Positions 1-8,658 of a DNA stretch of 64,000 bases are shown in pieces (position 1 is the stretch's first letter; the number at the start of each line of letters is the position of its first letter). The stretch is from Chitinophaga sp. YR573 (GTDB taxonomy: Bacteria > Bacteroidota > Bacteroidia > Chitinophagales > Chitinophagaceae), in the NCBI RefSeq assembly GCF_900110995.1, contig NZ_FOJF01000001.1:3055199-3119198 (forward strand). The letters run 5' to 3'. Under the pieces are notes generated by a model. It made no database searches. It was not told the DNA's origin and was given only the letters and a program-made list of their open reading frames with translations. Made by a program: the position numbers and the translations under genes.

Positions 1-519
1 ACCAAGAGCCTGTTAAATCTTGCCCAGACAGGGTTTGATGGTAAGCGTCAGCAGTTTGAAAAGATCCGTACTGATGAACTGATCTTTAGTGTAAAGAATA
101 CTATAGACCGTATCAACCCTGATAACAAGGTTGAAATAGATTATACCATGTTACCTGAAGATGAAGACAAACTCTTTATAAAAGGTAACGCTCAGCTGCT
201 GCAGCTGGCGCTGAGTAATATTGTACAGAATGCCTGTAAGTACTCAGATAACCGTCCTGCTTATATAGCGCTGGCGGCTACAGACAAAAGCAATGTGATC
301 ATTATAAAAGATAACGGGATAGGTATTCCTGCTCAGGATCTCCCTTTTATTTATGAACCTTTTTTCCGGGCCTCTAATACCAGCCGTTATAAAGGGTATG
401 GTATAGGCTTACCATTAGCTCGTAATATTATTCGTCTGCATGGTGGAAATATGGTTGTAAACAGCCAGCAGGATGAGGGCACAGAAATCAGAATAACTCT
501 TCCAACCAGTGCTGAATAG
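1..519 (+). CDS. Sensor histidine kinase, C-terminal part (partial)
   Basis: The reading frame is open from base 1, so the gene begins before the window and only the last 172 residues are seen. They carry the end of the dimerisation region (TKSLLNLAQ, starting at the first visible codon) and a full HATPase_c domain: N box (LSNIVQNACKYS), G1 box (DNGIGIP), F box (YEPFFRASN) and G2 box (GYGIGLPLARNII). This is the ATP-binding half of a two-component sensor kinase and acts on the cytoplasmic side of the membrane. The partner regulator would lie upstream, outside the window. The stop at 517-519 is followed almost at once by a MITE-like repeat. The family is clear; the signal sensed cannot be read from this part. 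Confidence 0.93.
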   Translation, partial: TKSLLNLAQTGFDGKRQQFEKIRTDELIFSVKNTIDRINPDNKVEIDYTMLPEDEDKLFIKGNAQLLQLALSNIVQNACKYSDNRPAYIALAATDKSNVIIIKDNGIGIPAQDLPFIYEPFFRASNTSRYKGYGIGLPLARNIIRLHGGNMVVNSQQDEGTEIRITLPTSAE

Positions 520-523
520 GGGA

Positions 524-722
524 GAATGTTATGACAGTGTAGATTCGCAGATGTTGTTGATCGATAAATACACTGCATCTGACTGTTTAGTTCTCTGATT
601 TAGCTTTGGAATATGGGCTCAGGATTTGTTTTTCAATTTAACTTCACCTAATATTCACGTCAGATAAGGTGTATTTATCGATCAACAACATCTGGTGCGA
701 AGATTATGTAATCAAACTGAGG
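524..722 (+). repeat. MITE-like element, copy 1, with 36-bp terminal inverted repeats
   Basis: A non-coding palindromic element. The core runs 548-694 (147 bp) and is bounded by arms at 548-583 and 659-694 that are reverse complements except for a 3-base block (TGC against CTT). Homology to a second, inverted copy at 2438-2629 continues about 25 bases beyond the core on both sides. No reading frame of useful length lies inside. It resembles a miniature inverted-repeat element or a structured intergenic repeat. No clear target-site duplication is visible. It fills most of the 342-base gap between the kinase stop and the uspA-like gene. Confidence 0.8.
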
Positions 723-835
723 CACTACCTGTTAAATCTAATACTGGCCTGTATAACCGTTGTTTCTTACCAGATTCTTACCACATTTTTACCTCTTTTT
801 TATCCTATCCTTACGGCTTACTAATCTCGTGCCGG

Positions 836-843
836 TAGCTTTG
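836..843 (+). promoter_or_regulatory. Possible -7 promoter box of the UspA-like gene
   Basis: TAGCTTTG matches the Bacteroidota -7 consensus TAnnTTTG and lies 18 bases before the ATG at 862. No convincing -33 TTTG sits about 19 bases upstream, so this is a half match only. Confidence 0.35.
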
Positions 844-861
844 TGTTATAAAACAAGGCAT

Positions 862-1341
862 ATGAAACATGTATTGATTCCTACAGATTTTTCCATCCGG
901 TCACTTCGTGTAATACATAGCGTTATAGAGAAGTTCGGTAATGAGAAAATTACTATCGTAATGATGCACGCACTACGCATGCCTACATCTATTACAGACC
1001 TGATGATGCTTTCGCGCAGATCCGCTCACCAGGATTTAATCACAGATGATTATAAAGACGCCTGTGAAATCATCAGAAATAAATACGCATCGAACATAAA
1101 ATTATTAAAAACAGAATTTCTGTTCGGTAATACCAGCGCAGTATTCAGGAATTTCCTGCAATATCAGAACATAGATATTATAGTATGTGCTGATACAGAA
1201 GAGTTCCGGTTAACAGGGAAAGACAGCTACAATCCGGCTGCTTTAATAAACAAAAGTAAATACCCTGTTTACCGCGTACCACTCGCACAGCGCAAGGAAA
1301 AGTTCCTGGTATCCGCTATGTCGGAGCTGTTTGAGGCTTGA
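862..1341 (+). CDS. Universal stress protein (UspA) family protein, single domain
   Basis: A protein of 159 residues. The N-terminal MKHVLIPTDFS is the typical first strand and aspartate of the UspA fold, followed by an alpha/beta pattern. An upstream in-frame ATG at 760 exists, but the residues it would add are hydrophobic and unlike the family, so 862 is chosen. The usual C-terminal nucleotide loop (G-x2-G-x9-G-S/T) is not seen; instead there is LTGKDSYNPAALINKS, so ATP binding is doubtful. It ends 18 bases before a bestrophin-like gene and the two probably form one transcript. Both are enclosed by inverted MITE-like repeats. A stress-related role is inferred from the family only. Confidence 0.8.
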   Translation: MKHVLIPTDFSIRSLRVIHSVIEKFGNEKITIVMMHALRMPTSITDLMMLSRRSAHQDLITDDYKDACEIIRNKYASNIKLLKTEFLFGNTSAVFRNFLQYQNIDIIVCADTEEFRLTGKDSYNPAALINKSKYPVYRVPLAQRKEKFLVSAMSELFEA

Positions 1342-1359
1342 AGTTTATCATAAAAAACG

Positions 1360-2265
1360 TTGTATATGTTGCTGAAAGAAAATATTCCCTTAAAATACGT
1401 TTTCGGGAAAATAAAGTATGAGGTATTGCTGGTGGCAGTGTACACGCTTTTTATAGTACTCCTGCACAGCCAGTTTAAGTTAACAAATATGGAAATCCCA
1501 TTGGCAGTGCCAATGATAATGGGTACAGTCATTTCTCTGTTGCTGGCTTTCCGTTCCAACCAGGCATATGATCGCTGGTGGGAAGCACGTACCATATGGG
1601 GGGCCATCGTAAATGATTCACGCTCTTTATCAAGACAGATATTATCATTTATAGATGACCGGGAAGACACCGTATTATTCAGAGAAAAGCTGGTGCGCCG
1701 GCAGATAGCATGGTGTTATGCATTAAGTCAGTCATTGAGAGGACTGGATGCAAAAGAAGGACTTGAAAGACTGCTCTCCAAAAGAGAAATGGCTTTTATA
1801 TCTAAATATACAAGTGTGCCAATGGCATTACTGGAACTGCATGCACGTGATCTGAACTATGCATTAAAACAGGAGTGGCTGAATGAATATCAGCAGGTGG
1901 AACTGGATAGAACGCTCAGTCGTTTATGTGATGCAATGGGAAAATGTGAAAGAATTAAGAATACGGTGTTCCCGGCTACTTACAGCCTGTATATCCATTT
2001 TTCTATGAACTTCTTTATACTGCTGTTACCTTTTGCATTGATACAGAATTTCGGTGTCCTGGCCATTCCAATGGTAGTAGCTATTTCAGCATCTTTCCTG
2101 CTGATAGAAAAAATGGCTATCCACTTACAGGACCCATTTGACAATAAGCCAACAGATACACCTATGACTGCTATATCACGCAATATAGAAAGAGATCTGA
2201 AGCAGATGCTGAATGATCACCAGATACCAGAAAGCGAGGCTGTTTATAAATACTACGTAATGTAA
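1360..2265 (+). CDS. Bestrophin-like channel protein (UPF0187 family)
   Basis: A 301-residue integral membrane protein. The N-terminal part contains hydrophobic segments (about residues 22-39 and 47-63) followed by RSNQAYDRWWEARTIWG, the family hallmark found just after the second membrane helix in bacterial bestrophin homologues. Another pair of hydrophobic segments lies near residues 206-245, and the LQDPFD motif near residue 255 is also typical. Bacterial homologues characterised so far form pentameric ion channels. An alternative in-frame ATG is at 1366. It probably shares a transcript with the UspA-like gene 18 bases upstream. A strong terminator lies at 2401-2427. Confidence 0.88.
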   Translation: MYMLLKENIPLKYVFGKIKYEVLLVAVYTLFIVLLHSQFKLTNMEIPLAVPMIMGTVISLLLAFRSNQAYDRWWEARTIWGAIVNDSRSLSRQILSFIDDREDTVLFREKLVRRQIAWCYALSQSLRGLDAKEGLERLLSKREMAFISKYTSVPMALLELHARDLNYALKQEWLNEYQQVELDRTLSRLCDAMGKCERIKNTVFPATYSLYIHFSMNFFILLLPFALIQNFGVLAIPMVVAISASFLLIEKMAIHLQDPFDNKPTDTPMTAISRNIERDLKQMLNDHQIPESEAVYKYYVM

Positions 2266-2400
2266 AAAAAGGAGGCTTGTAATCAGGCTGGATCGAAAGG
2301 GAAGGAATTAAGAAATCTTCGTGAGGAACCCTTGTTTAACTGGATTACTATAAGCAGGGGGCTCCTCTGGGGTGAGTGTTGAATCAAAGGTTGTTGTAGC

Positions 2401-2427
2401 AAAAAGGCTCCTTATGGGAGCCTTTTT
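2401..2427 (+). terminator. Rho-independent terminator after the bestrophin gene
   Basis: An 11-bp perfect stem (AAAAAGGCTCC at 2401-2411 with GGAGCCTTTTT at 2417-2427) closes a 5-base loop and ends in a T run. The stretch from 2266 to 2400 before it shows no gene. Confidence 0.85.
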
Positions 2428-2437
2428 GGTGTATTGA

Positions 2438-2629
2438 CTCAGTTTGTTACATAATCATCTTCGGGCCGGATGTTGTTGATAAATACACCTTATCTGACGT
2501 GAATATTAGGTGAAGTTAAATTGAAAAATAGATCCTGAACCCATATTCCAAAGCTAAATCAGAGAACTAAACAGTCAGATGCAGTGTATTTATCAACAAC
2601 ATCTGGCAATCTACACTGTCATAACATTC
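2438..2629 (-). repeat. MITE-like element, copy 2, inverted relative to copy 1
   Basis: The reverse complement of the repeat at 524-722. The palindromic core is 2467-2605 (139 bp). It is 8 bp shorter than copy 1 because each arm reads GTTGTTGATAAATACA where copy 1 has GTTGTTGATCGATAAA: the same four bases are missing from both arms. A few single-base differences are scattered elsewhere. It ends about 20 bases before the ruvB stop codon. Confidence 0.8.
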
Positions 2630-2649
2630 AAACTAATTGTATATAGATC

Positions 2650-3672
2650 TTAGAATAATAATCCGCCTTCAGCTCTGGGAGTCTTACCCAGATGTTTATA
2701 TGCCTTCTCAGTAACTTCTCTTCCCCTTGGTGTACGTTTAATAAATCCTTCCTGTATCAGGAAAGGCTCATACACTTCTTCAATAGTACCGGATTCTTCT
2801 CCTACTGCAGTGGCAATAGTAGTGATCCCCACAGGCCCGCCTTTAAAGTTTTCTATAATAGTCAGCAGGATACGGTTATCCATCTCATCCAGTCCATACT
2901 CATCCACATTCAACGCCTTCAGGCTGTATTGAGCAATATCAAGATCTATCACCCCATTCCCTACTACCTGTGCAAAATCACGAACACGGCGTAACAGGCC
3001 ATTGGCAATACGCGGAGTTCCGCGGGAACGTCGTGCAATCTCCATTGCAGCATCCGAAGTGATCTTGGTTTGCAGTAAACCTGCAGCACGCCAGATGATC
3101 TTCTGTAAGGTAGCCGAGTTATAATATTCCAGTCTGGATTTAATCCCAAAGCGGGAAAGTAAAGGCGCTGTCAGTAACCCGGAACGGGTAGTAGCCCCTA
3201 TAAGTGTAAAAGGATGTAAAGTGATCTGTATAGACCTTGCACTCGGACCCGTATCAATCATGATATCGATACGATAATCTTCCATGGCAGAATACAGGTA
3301 TTCCTCCACCACATTGCTCAGGCGGTGTATTTCATCAATGAACAGCACATCTCTTTCTTCCAGATTGGTGAGCAATCCTGCCAGGTCTCCCGGTTTTTCA
3401 ATTACCGGTCCTGACGTTTCACGGATGTTCACCCCCATCTCTGTAGATACTATACGGGAAAGCGTGGTTTTACCCAAACCCGGAGGGCCATGGAATAAAA
3501 TATGGTCCAGCGCTTCTCCCCGCAGCTTGGCCGCCTTGATAAATATCTTCAGGTTATCAATGATCTGGTCCTGCCCGGAGAAATCGACGATTTCTTTCGG
3601 CCGTATGCTGTTCTCAAACTCCTTTTCTGCCGCACCCGGGCGGTTTTCTTCTGGTCTTAGCGGATTAGACAT
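2650..3672 (-). CDS. ruvB: Holliday junction branch migration helicase RuvB
   Basis: A 340-residue AAA+ ATPase of normal RuvB length. It shows Walker [10 protein letters not shown] near residues 62-70, Walker [11 protein letters not shown] near 109-118, the sensor 1 segment IGATTRSG, and the C-terminal winged-helix segment with [16 protein letters not shown] and RTPRGR. RuvB forms hexameric rings that drive branch migration of Holliday junctions with RuvA, feeding RuvC. The ruvA and ruvC genes are not nearby, which is common in Bacteroidota. Upstream on the minus strand, TATTTTTG (3690-3697) could be its -7 box. The call is secure. Confidence 0.98.
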   Translation of the reverse strand: MSNPLRPEENRPGAAEKEFENSIRPKEIVDFSGQDQIIDNLKIFIKAAKLRGEALDHILFHGPPGLGKTTLSRIVSTEMGVNIRETSGPVIEKPGDLAGLLTNLEERDVLFIDEIHRLSNVVEEYLYSAMEDYRIDIMIDTGPSARSIQITLHPFTLIGATTRSGLLTAPLLSRFGIKSRLEYYNSATLQKIIWRAAGLLQTKITSDAAMEIARRSRGTPRIANGLLRRVRDFAQVVGNGVIDLDIAQYSLKALNVDEYGLDEMDNRILLTIIENFKGGPVGITTIATAVGEESGTIEEVYEPFLIQEGFIKRTPRGREVTEKAYKHLGKTPRAEGGLLF

Positions 3673-3689
3673 ATCAGGGCGAAAGTTAC

Positions 3690-3697
3690 CAAAAATA
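3690..3697 (-). promoter_or_regulatory. Possible -7 promoter box of ruvB
   Basis: Read on the minus strand this is TATTTTTG, a perfect TAnnTTTG box, 17 bases before the ruvB start. No good -33 element was recognised. TAACTTTC immediately downstream is a second, poorer candidate. Confidence 0.35.
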
Positions 3698-3749
3698 TGG
3701 CCAATGTTTCATATATTGTATATGACGGTTGACCGCAAAGTACTCCATT

Positions 3750-5054
3750 ATGAAAAAACAATACATCCTGATAAATGCCCTGTGCTTTTTCTCTATGTGC
3801 ACCACTGCACAGGATATCAAAGAAAAAGAAGTAACAAGGATCATTTCAACATTAGCTGCCGATGATATGCAGGGGAGAAAAACATTCACTCCCGGCGCTG
3901 AAAAAGCGGCCACCTTTATAGAACAGGAATTCACCAAAGCAAAACTGCAACCCTTCCCCGGGAATAAAGGCTTCCGCCAGGTATTCTCCCACTACGAAGT
4001 AAAACCAGGTATACAGCAACTCTGGCTGAACGGACATACACAACCGGGAGGTGACAGGGTACTGGTACTGGGGGCCGCTTCTCATGTGGAATGGAATCAG
4101 GATACCCCCCTGGAAAGTATTCAGGTAAAATCCGGCGATAACTTTTACGAACAGCTGGAAAAACTGCTGCGTGGAGCGAAACGTAATACCATTGTATGGG
4201 TAGACTCTGCGCATAACAAAGAATTCACCAGTTATAATCATGGCATACAGGAAACCGGCAGGCACTTGTTAGACAGTGGAAAAACGGTAGTCATGATACT
4301 GAAAACTGCGGCAGACAGCGCTATTCAAACCTGGGCCGTAAAAGCAGATCAGCAGGTAACACCACTGCCGCTCTTTAATGTGGTAGGCATGATCCGTGGT
4401 GCTACCAAACCAGAAGAATATGTCATCTTCTCTGCACATTATGATCACCTGGGTATCCAGCCACCGGAGGCAGGGGACAGCATTGCCAATGGGGCAGATG
4501 ATGATGCCAGCGGGATTACTGCCATCATTTCCATGGCGAATTATTATAAGAAACAGCCGGCACCGGCCCGTACTATATTATTCATTGCATTTACGGGAGA
4601 AGAGATCGGTGAATATGGATCGCATTACTATGCTGCACATGGAGATCCTGCTGCTGAGAAGATAATCGCTATGTTCAATATAGATATGCTGGGTAAGGTC
4701 TCTAAATTCGGGAAGAACAGTATTTTCGTCACGGGTTATGAACGTTCAGATTTTGGGGAAATCCTCAAACGTAATGTAAAAAACACGCCTTTCCAGGTAT
4801 ACCCCGATCCTTATCCGGATCAGCATCTCTTTTACCGCGCGGATAATGCAGCGTTAGCAAAATTAGGCGTACCAGCACATACTATTTCTACTGCCCGTAT
4901 AGATACGGATACGTTGTATCACAACGTAGGGGATGAGGTGAAAACACTTGATTTAGCTAACCTCACCAACGTAATAAAGGGAATCATTACCAGTGCACGT
5001 AGCATCGTAAACGGAACAGATACCCCTAAACGTGTGGATAAGAAGAAGGTGTGA
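3750..5054 (+). CDS. Secreted M28-family metallopeptidase
   Basis: A 434-residue protein. The start at 3750 gives a good signal peptide (MKK, hydrophobic core, then TTAQ near residue 20); an in-frame ATG at 3729 would put polar residues before it. The M28 zinc-site motifs are present in order: SAHYDHLG near residues 229-235, NGADDDASG near 247-255, FTGEEIGEYGS near 281-291 and FNIDMLG soon after. Family members are zinc aminopeptidases working outside the cytoplasm. Substrate preference cannot be told. The 3' end overlaps the oppositely oriented M23 peptidase gene by 29 bases. Confidence 0.92.
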   Translation: MKKQYILINALCFFSMCTTAQDIKEKEVTRIISTLAADDMQGRKTFTPGAEKAATFIEQEFTKAKLQPFPGNKGFRQVFSHYEVKPGIQQLWLNGHTQPGGDRVLVLGAASHVEWNQDTPLESIQVKSGDNFYEQLEKLLRGAKRNTIVWVDSAHNKEFTSYNHGIQETGRHLLDSGKTVVMILKTAADSAIQTWAVKADQQVTPLPLFNVVGMIRGATKPEEYVIFSAHYDHLGIQPPEAGDSIANGADDDASGITAIISMANYYKKQPAPARTILFIAFTGEEIGEYGSHYYAAHGDPAAEKIIAMFNIDMLGKVSKFGKNSIFVTGYERSDFGEILKRNVKNTPFQVYPDPYPDQHLFYRADNAALAKLGVPAHTISTARIDTDTLYHNVGDEVKTLDLANLTNVIKGIITSARSIVNGTDTPKRVDKKKV

Positions 5055-5721
5055 TCATCTGTAAGATCAGATCAGGGTCCGGGCAATTCGATAAATACTT
5101 TTCTCTTTTACTGTACTGGCATACACCGGGATAATCACCTTGTAGCCCTTCCATATCTATGATCAGCTGGAAGTGTAAATGAGGGGGCCAGTGACCGTTT
5201 TCTTCAATAGTTCCAAAGTGGGCTATCTGTTGTCCGGCGACTATTTTCTGACCATCCTGTAAATCTTTTAAATCGGCTAAAGAGAGATGTCCGTATAAAG
5301 TATGAAAAGTAAATTCTTCCAGCTGATGTTTCAAAATAATTGTAGCTCCATAGTCTCCATGCTGGTCATTGAAACGGAAGCTGTGAATTTCTCCATTTAA
5401 AGGTGCAAATACGGGCGTACCAGCTTCTCCCCATATGTCTATACCCAGGTGCAGGCGACGCGGTTCTTCTCCCGTATCAAAATGCGCACTGCGGGCATAT
5501 ATAGTGCGGTGTTCTGCATATCCTCCAATTCCAAACCGGCAGTGATGATGTGCTAATTCTTTAGATACATAATCTGAGAATAACTGTACATCATCCAGTA
5601 TCTCTGGGGTGAGTGCGGTATTGGCAGCTGTGAAGTCCATAGGAAGCAGCTTGTCCTGTAAAGGATTGTACAATACTATCGGCTGAAAGGGCTGGTGCCG
5701 CTGTAACAGGTTACTAAGCAT
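5026..5721 (-). CDS. M23-family metallopeptidase (LytM-like)
   Basis: A 231-residue protein with the full M23 zinc and catalytic set: HLGID near residues 91-95, YGHLSL near 143-148 and HLHFQL near 181-186. Such enzymes normally cut peptidoglycan cross-bridges. No clear N-terminal signal peptide is seen (it begins MLSNLLQRHQ), which is unusual for a cell-wall hydrolase, so export or cytoplasmic use is open. Its last 29 bases overlap the end of the M28 gene on the other strand. It lies 70 bases downstream of leuS on the same strand. Confidence 0.88.
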   Translation of the reverse strand: MLSNLLQRHQPFQPIVLYNPLQDKLLPMDFTAANTALTPEILDDVQLFSDYVSKELAHHHCRFGIGGYAEHRTIYARSAHFDTGEEPRRLHLGIDIWGEAGTPVFAPLNGEIHSFRFNDQHGDYGATIILKHQLEEFTFHTLYGHLSLADLKDLQDGQKIVAGQQIAHFGTIEENGHWPPHLHFQLIIDMEGLQGDYPGVCQYSKREKYLSNCPDPDLILQMITPSSYPHV

Positions 5722-5791
5722 AAGTTTTTAAAATGAGAATGATCAGTTACGAAGGTCGCAACTGATCATTCAGGTACAATCTTTATAGAAA

Positions 5792-8560
5792 TCAGATCAC
5801 AATATTGATCATCTTTCCTTTCACAATTATCATTTTCTTCAATGGTTTTCCTTCCATCCACTTCAGTACAGTTTCATTTGCCAGCACTGTTTCTTCAATC
5901 ACGGTATTTTCGAGATCCAGTGCAAAGCTCAGCTCTGTACGGGTTTTACCATTTACAGCTATCGGATAATTGAATGCGCTTTCCTTCACATATTTCTCTT
6001 CAAATACAGGGTAAGGAGCATCCAGTATGCTGGAAGTATTACCCAGTAAATGCCAGAGTTCTTCACTCACGTGAGGAGCATAAGGCGTTAACAGGATCAG
6101 TAAAGGCTCCAGTATGCTGCGTTTGTTACTTTTCAGTGTACTCAGTTCGTTTACACAAATCATGAACTGGCTCACTGCTGTATTATAAGAGAAATGCTCG
6201 GTATCGGCATCTATCTTCTGAATAGTTTTATGTAATACTTTCAGCTCTTCCGGAGTAGCTGCTGCATCTTTTACGATCAATCCTTTCTGCTCATCAGCAT
6301 ATAATCTCCAGAGTTTTTTCAGGAAGCGGTGCACTCCTTCAATACCTTTGGTTTCCCATGGTTTGGATTGTTCTACAGGGCCAAGGAACATCTCGTACAT
6401 ACGGAAAGTATCAGCACCATATTTCTCTACAACAACATTGGGATCAACTGTATTGAATAAACGCTTACTCATTTTCTCCAACTGTGTACCACAAAGGTAT
6501 TTACCGTTTTCGAGTACAAACTCAGCGTTACTGTAATCAGATTTCCATTTCTTAAATGCTTCAATATCCAGCTCTACACCATCTACAATATTTACATCCA
6601 CATGTAATGCATCTGTTTCGTACTGGTCTTTCAATCCAAGGGAAACAAACGTATTTGTACCACGTACACGATATACCAGGCGGGAACTTCCGCCTATCAT
6701 CCCCTGGTTGATCAGCTTTTTATAAGGCTCATCAAAACCAATCTCACCAAGATCATACAGTGCTTTTGTCCACAGACGGGAATACAGCAAATGCCCTACA
6801 GCATGTTCTGTACCACCTACATACACATCCACCTGGTTCCAGTAGTCGGTTGCGCTACGGTCTGCAAATGTGGAAGTATTATGAGGATCTGCATAACGGA
6901 GGAAGTACCAGCTGCTGCCCGCATAACCGGGCATAGTATTGGTCTCACGTTTAGTATCCGCATCGATATTTACCCAGTCAGTGATGTTGGCCAGTGGCCC
7001 TTCGCCTTCTTCTCCGGGTTTATAATTCTCTACATGTGGCAATGTTACAGGCAGATCTTTTTCTTCCAGTGCATATGGAATACCGTTCCTGTACACAATA
7101 GGGAAGGGTTCGCCCCAGTAGCGCTGACGGCTGAATCCGGAATCCCTCATCTTGTAATTGATCTGGCGTTTGCCAATACCCATGCTTTCTATCTTATCTG
7201 CAGCAATATCCATTGCAGCCTTCATATTCACACCATTGAGGAAGTCGCTGTGTTGTAAGATAGCGTCCTTGGTAGGATTGGCTTCTTCACCGTTAAACGC
7301 ATCTCCTATAATGTTTGTGATAGGAATATTGAAGTGTTTGGCAAAGAGAAAGTCGCGCTGGTCACCACATGGCACCGCCATAATAGCACCGGTACCATAA
7401 CCTGCCAATACGTATTCAGAGATCCATACAGGAATGAGTTTGCCATTAAATGGGTTCACCGCATACGCACCGGTAAAGGCTCCTGTGATAGATTTTACTT
7501 CAGCCATACGTTCTCTTTCGGAACGGCTTTGTACATAATCCAGGTATTTCTCTATTTCCTCTTTTTTGTCCGGAGTAGTAATCTTCCCTACTAACTCATG
7601 TTCAGGAGCTACCACCATAAAGTCAACACCGAAAATGGTATCAGGGCGGGTGGTATATACTGTCAGAACGTTATCTGCGTTGCCATCAATTTTAAACGTA
7701 ATCTCAGCGCCCTGGCTCTTACCGATCCAGTTACGCTGCATTTCCTTCATGGCATCGCTGTAGGCAACTGTTTCCAGCCCTTCCAGCAGGCGATTCGCAT
7801 ATTCAGTGATACGCAGGAACCACTGACGCATTTTCTTCTTAACCACGGGATGACCACCGCGTTCACTCACACCATTCACTACTTCATCGTTGGCCAGTAC
7901 GGTACCCAGTGCTGCGCACCAGTTTACTTCCGCATAAGCCAGGAAGCCCAGGCGGTAATGCATGAGTATTTCCCTTTGCTGTGCTTCCGGGTATTGTTTC
8001 CATTCGGCAGCAGTAAAGGAAATGGTACGGTCGCCGGGGCATTCATGGCCCGCATTACCGTTACTTTCAAAAAGGGCAATCAGCTTATCTATTCCTATAG
8101 CTTTTTGTTGGGAACGGTCGAACCAGCTGTTAAACAGCTTCAGGAATATGGATTGTGTCCATTTATAATAATTAGGATCGCTGGTATTGATTTCTCTTTC
8201 CCAGTCGAAGCTAAAGCCGATATTATCCAGTTGTTTACGGAAAAAGGCTGTATTCTGCGCAGTTGTTACCGCAGGATGTTGTCCTGTTTCCAGGGCATAT
8301 TGTTCTGCCGGCAGGCCAAAGGCGTCCCATCCCATAGGATGCAGCACATTAAAGCCTTTCAGTCTTTTATAGCGGGCATAGATATCCGATGAGATATATC
8401 CCAGCGGATGGCCTACGTGCAGGCCTGTTCCCGAGGGGTAGGGGAACATATCCATTACATAACATTTCGGTTTGGGGCTGTTGTTGCTTACCCGGTAAGC
8501 ATGGGTCTTTACCCAGTGTTCCTGCCATTTTTTCTCAATAGCCCTGAAATTATATTCCAT
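5792..8560 (-). CDS. leuS: Leucyl-tRNA synthetase
   Basis: A 922-residue class I synthetase that charges tRNA-Leu. The HIGH-type signature is HVGH at residues 48-51 in the context FPYPSGTGLHVGHPLGY. The CP1 editing domain follows (VYTTRPDTIFGVDF, GTGAIMAVPCGDQRDF) and the tRNA-binding helical domain closes the protein. The second signature reads KMSKR at residues 696-700 rather than the usual KMSKS. Near residues 145-200 there is extra sequence (SQQKAIGIDKL onward) before the AEVNWCAALGTVLAN segment, and this may be lineage-specific. It is probably transcribed alone; the ftsX-like gene diverges from its 5' end. Confidence 0.98.
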   Translation of the reverse strand: MEYNFRAIEKKWQEHWVKTHAYRVSNNSPKPKCYVMDMFPYPSGTGLHVGHPLGYISSDIYARYKRLKGFNVLHPMGWDAFGLPAEQYALETGQHPAVTTAQNTAFFRKQLDNIGFSFDWEREINTSDPNYYKWTQSIFLKLFNSWFDRSQQKAIGIDKLIALFESNGNAGHECPGDRTISFTAAEWKQYPEAQQREILMHYRLGFLAYAEVNWCAALGTVLANDEVVNGVSERGGHPVVKKKMRQWFLRITEYANRLLEGLETVAYSDAMKEMQRNWIGKSQGAEITFKIDGNADNVLTVYTTRPDTIFGVDFMVVAPEHELVGKITTPDKKEEIEKYLDYVQSRSERERMAEVKSITGAFTGAYAVNPFNGKLIPVWISEYVLAGYGTGAIMAVPCGDQRDFLFAKHFNIPITNIIGDAFNGEEANPTKDAILQHSDFLNGVNMKAAMDIAADKIESMGIGKRQINYKMRDSGFSRQRYWGEPFPIVYRNGIPYALEEKDLPVTLPHVENYKPGEEGEGPLANITDWVNIDADTKRETNTMPGYAGSSWYFLRYADPHNTSTFADRSATDYWNQVDVYVGGTEHAVGHLLYSRLWTKALYDLGEIGFDEPYKKLINQGMIGGSSRLVYRVRGTNTFVSLGLKDQYETDALHVDVNIVDGVELDIEAFKKWKSDYSNAEFVLENGKYLCGTQLEKMSKRLFNTVDPNVVVEKYGADTFRMYEMFLGPVEQSKPWETKGIEGVHRFLKKLWRLYADEQKGLIVKDAAATPEELKVLHKTIQKIDADTEHFSYNTAVSQFMICVNELSTLKSNKRSILEPLLILLTPYAPHVSEELWHLLGNTSSILDAPYPVFEEKYVKESAFNYPIAVNGKTRTELSFALDLENTVIEETVLANETVLKWMEGKPLKKMIIVKGKMINIVI

Positions 8561-8658
8561 ATTTCTGATTATCTGACTAACTTAAAATAACGTTAAAGGA
8601 TGACAAAAGTAAACATAACTGCTAATTTTTGTTATTTTCGCCTGTAAACGGTAGATTA

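Noticed and set aside
524..2629. An insertion sequence with a transposase between the inverted repeats
   Set aside because: The genes between the repeats are a UspA-like protein and a bestrophin-like channel; neither shows transposase motifs.
7598..8392. Long open frame opposite leuS (264 residues)
   Set aside because: Antisense to the highly conserved leuS coding region; no recognisable protein motifs. It is a shadow of the real gene.
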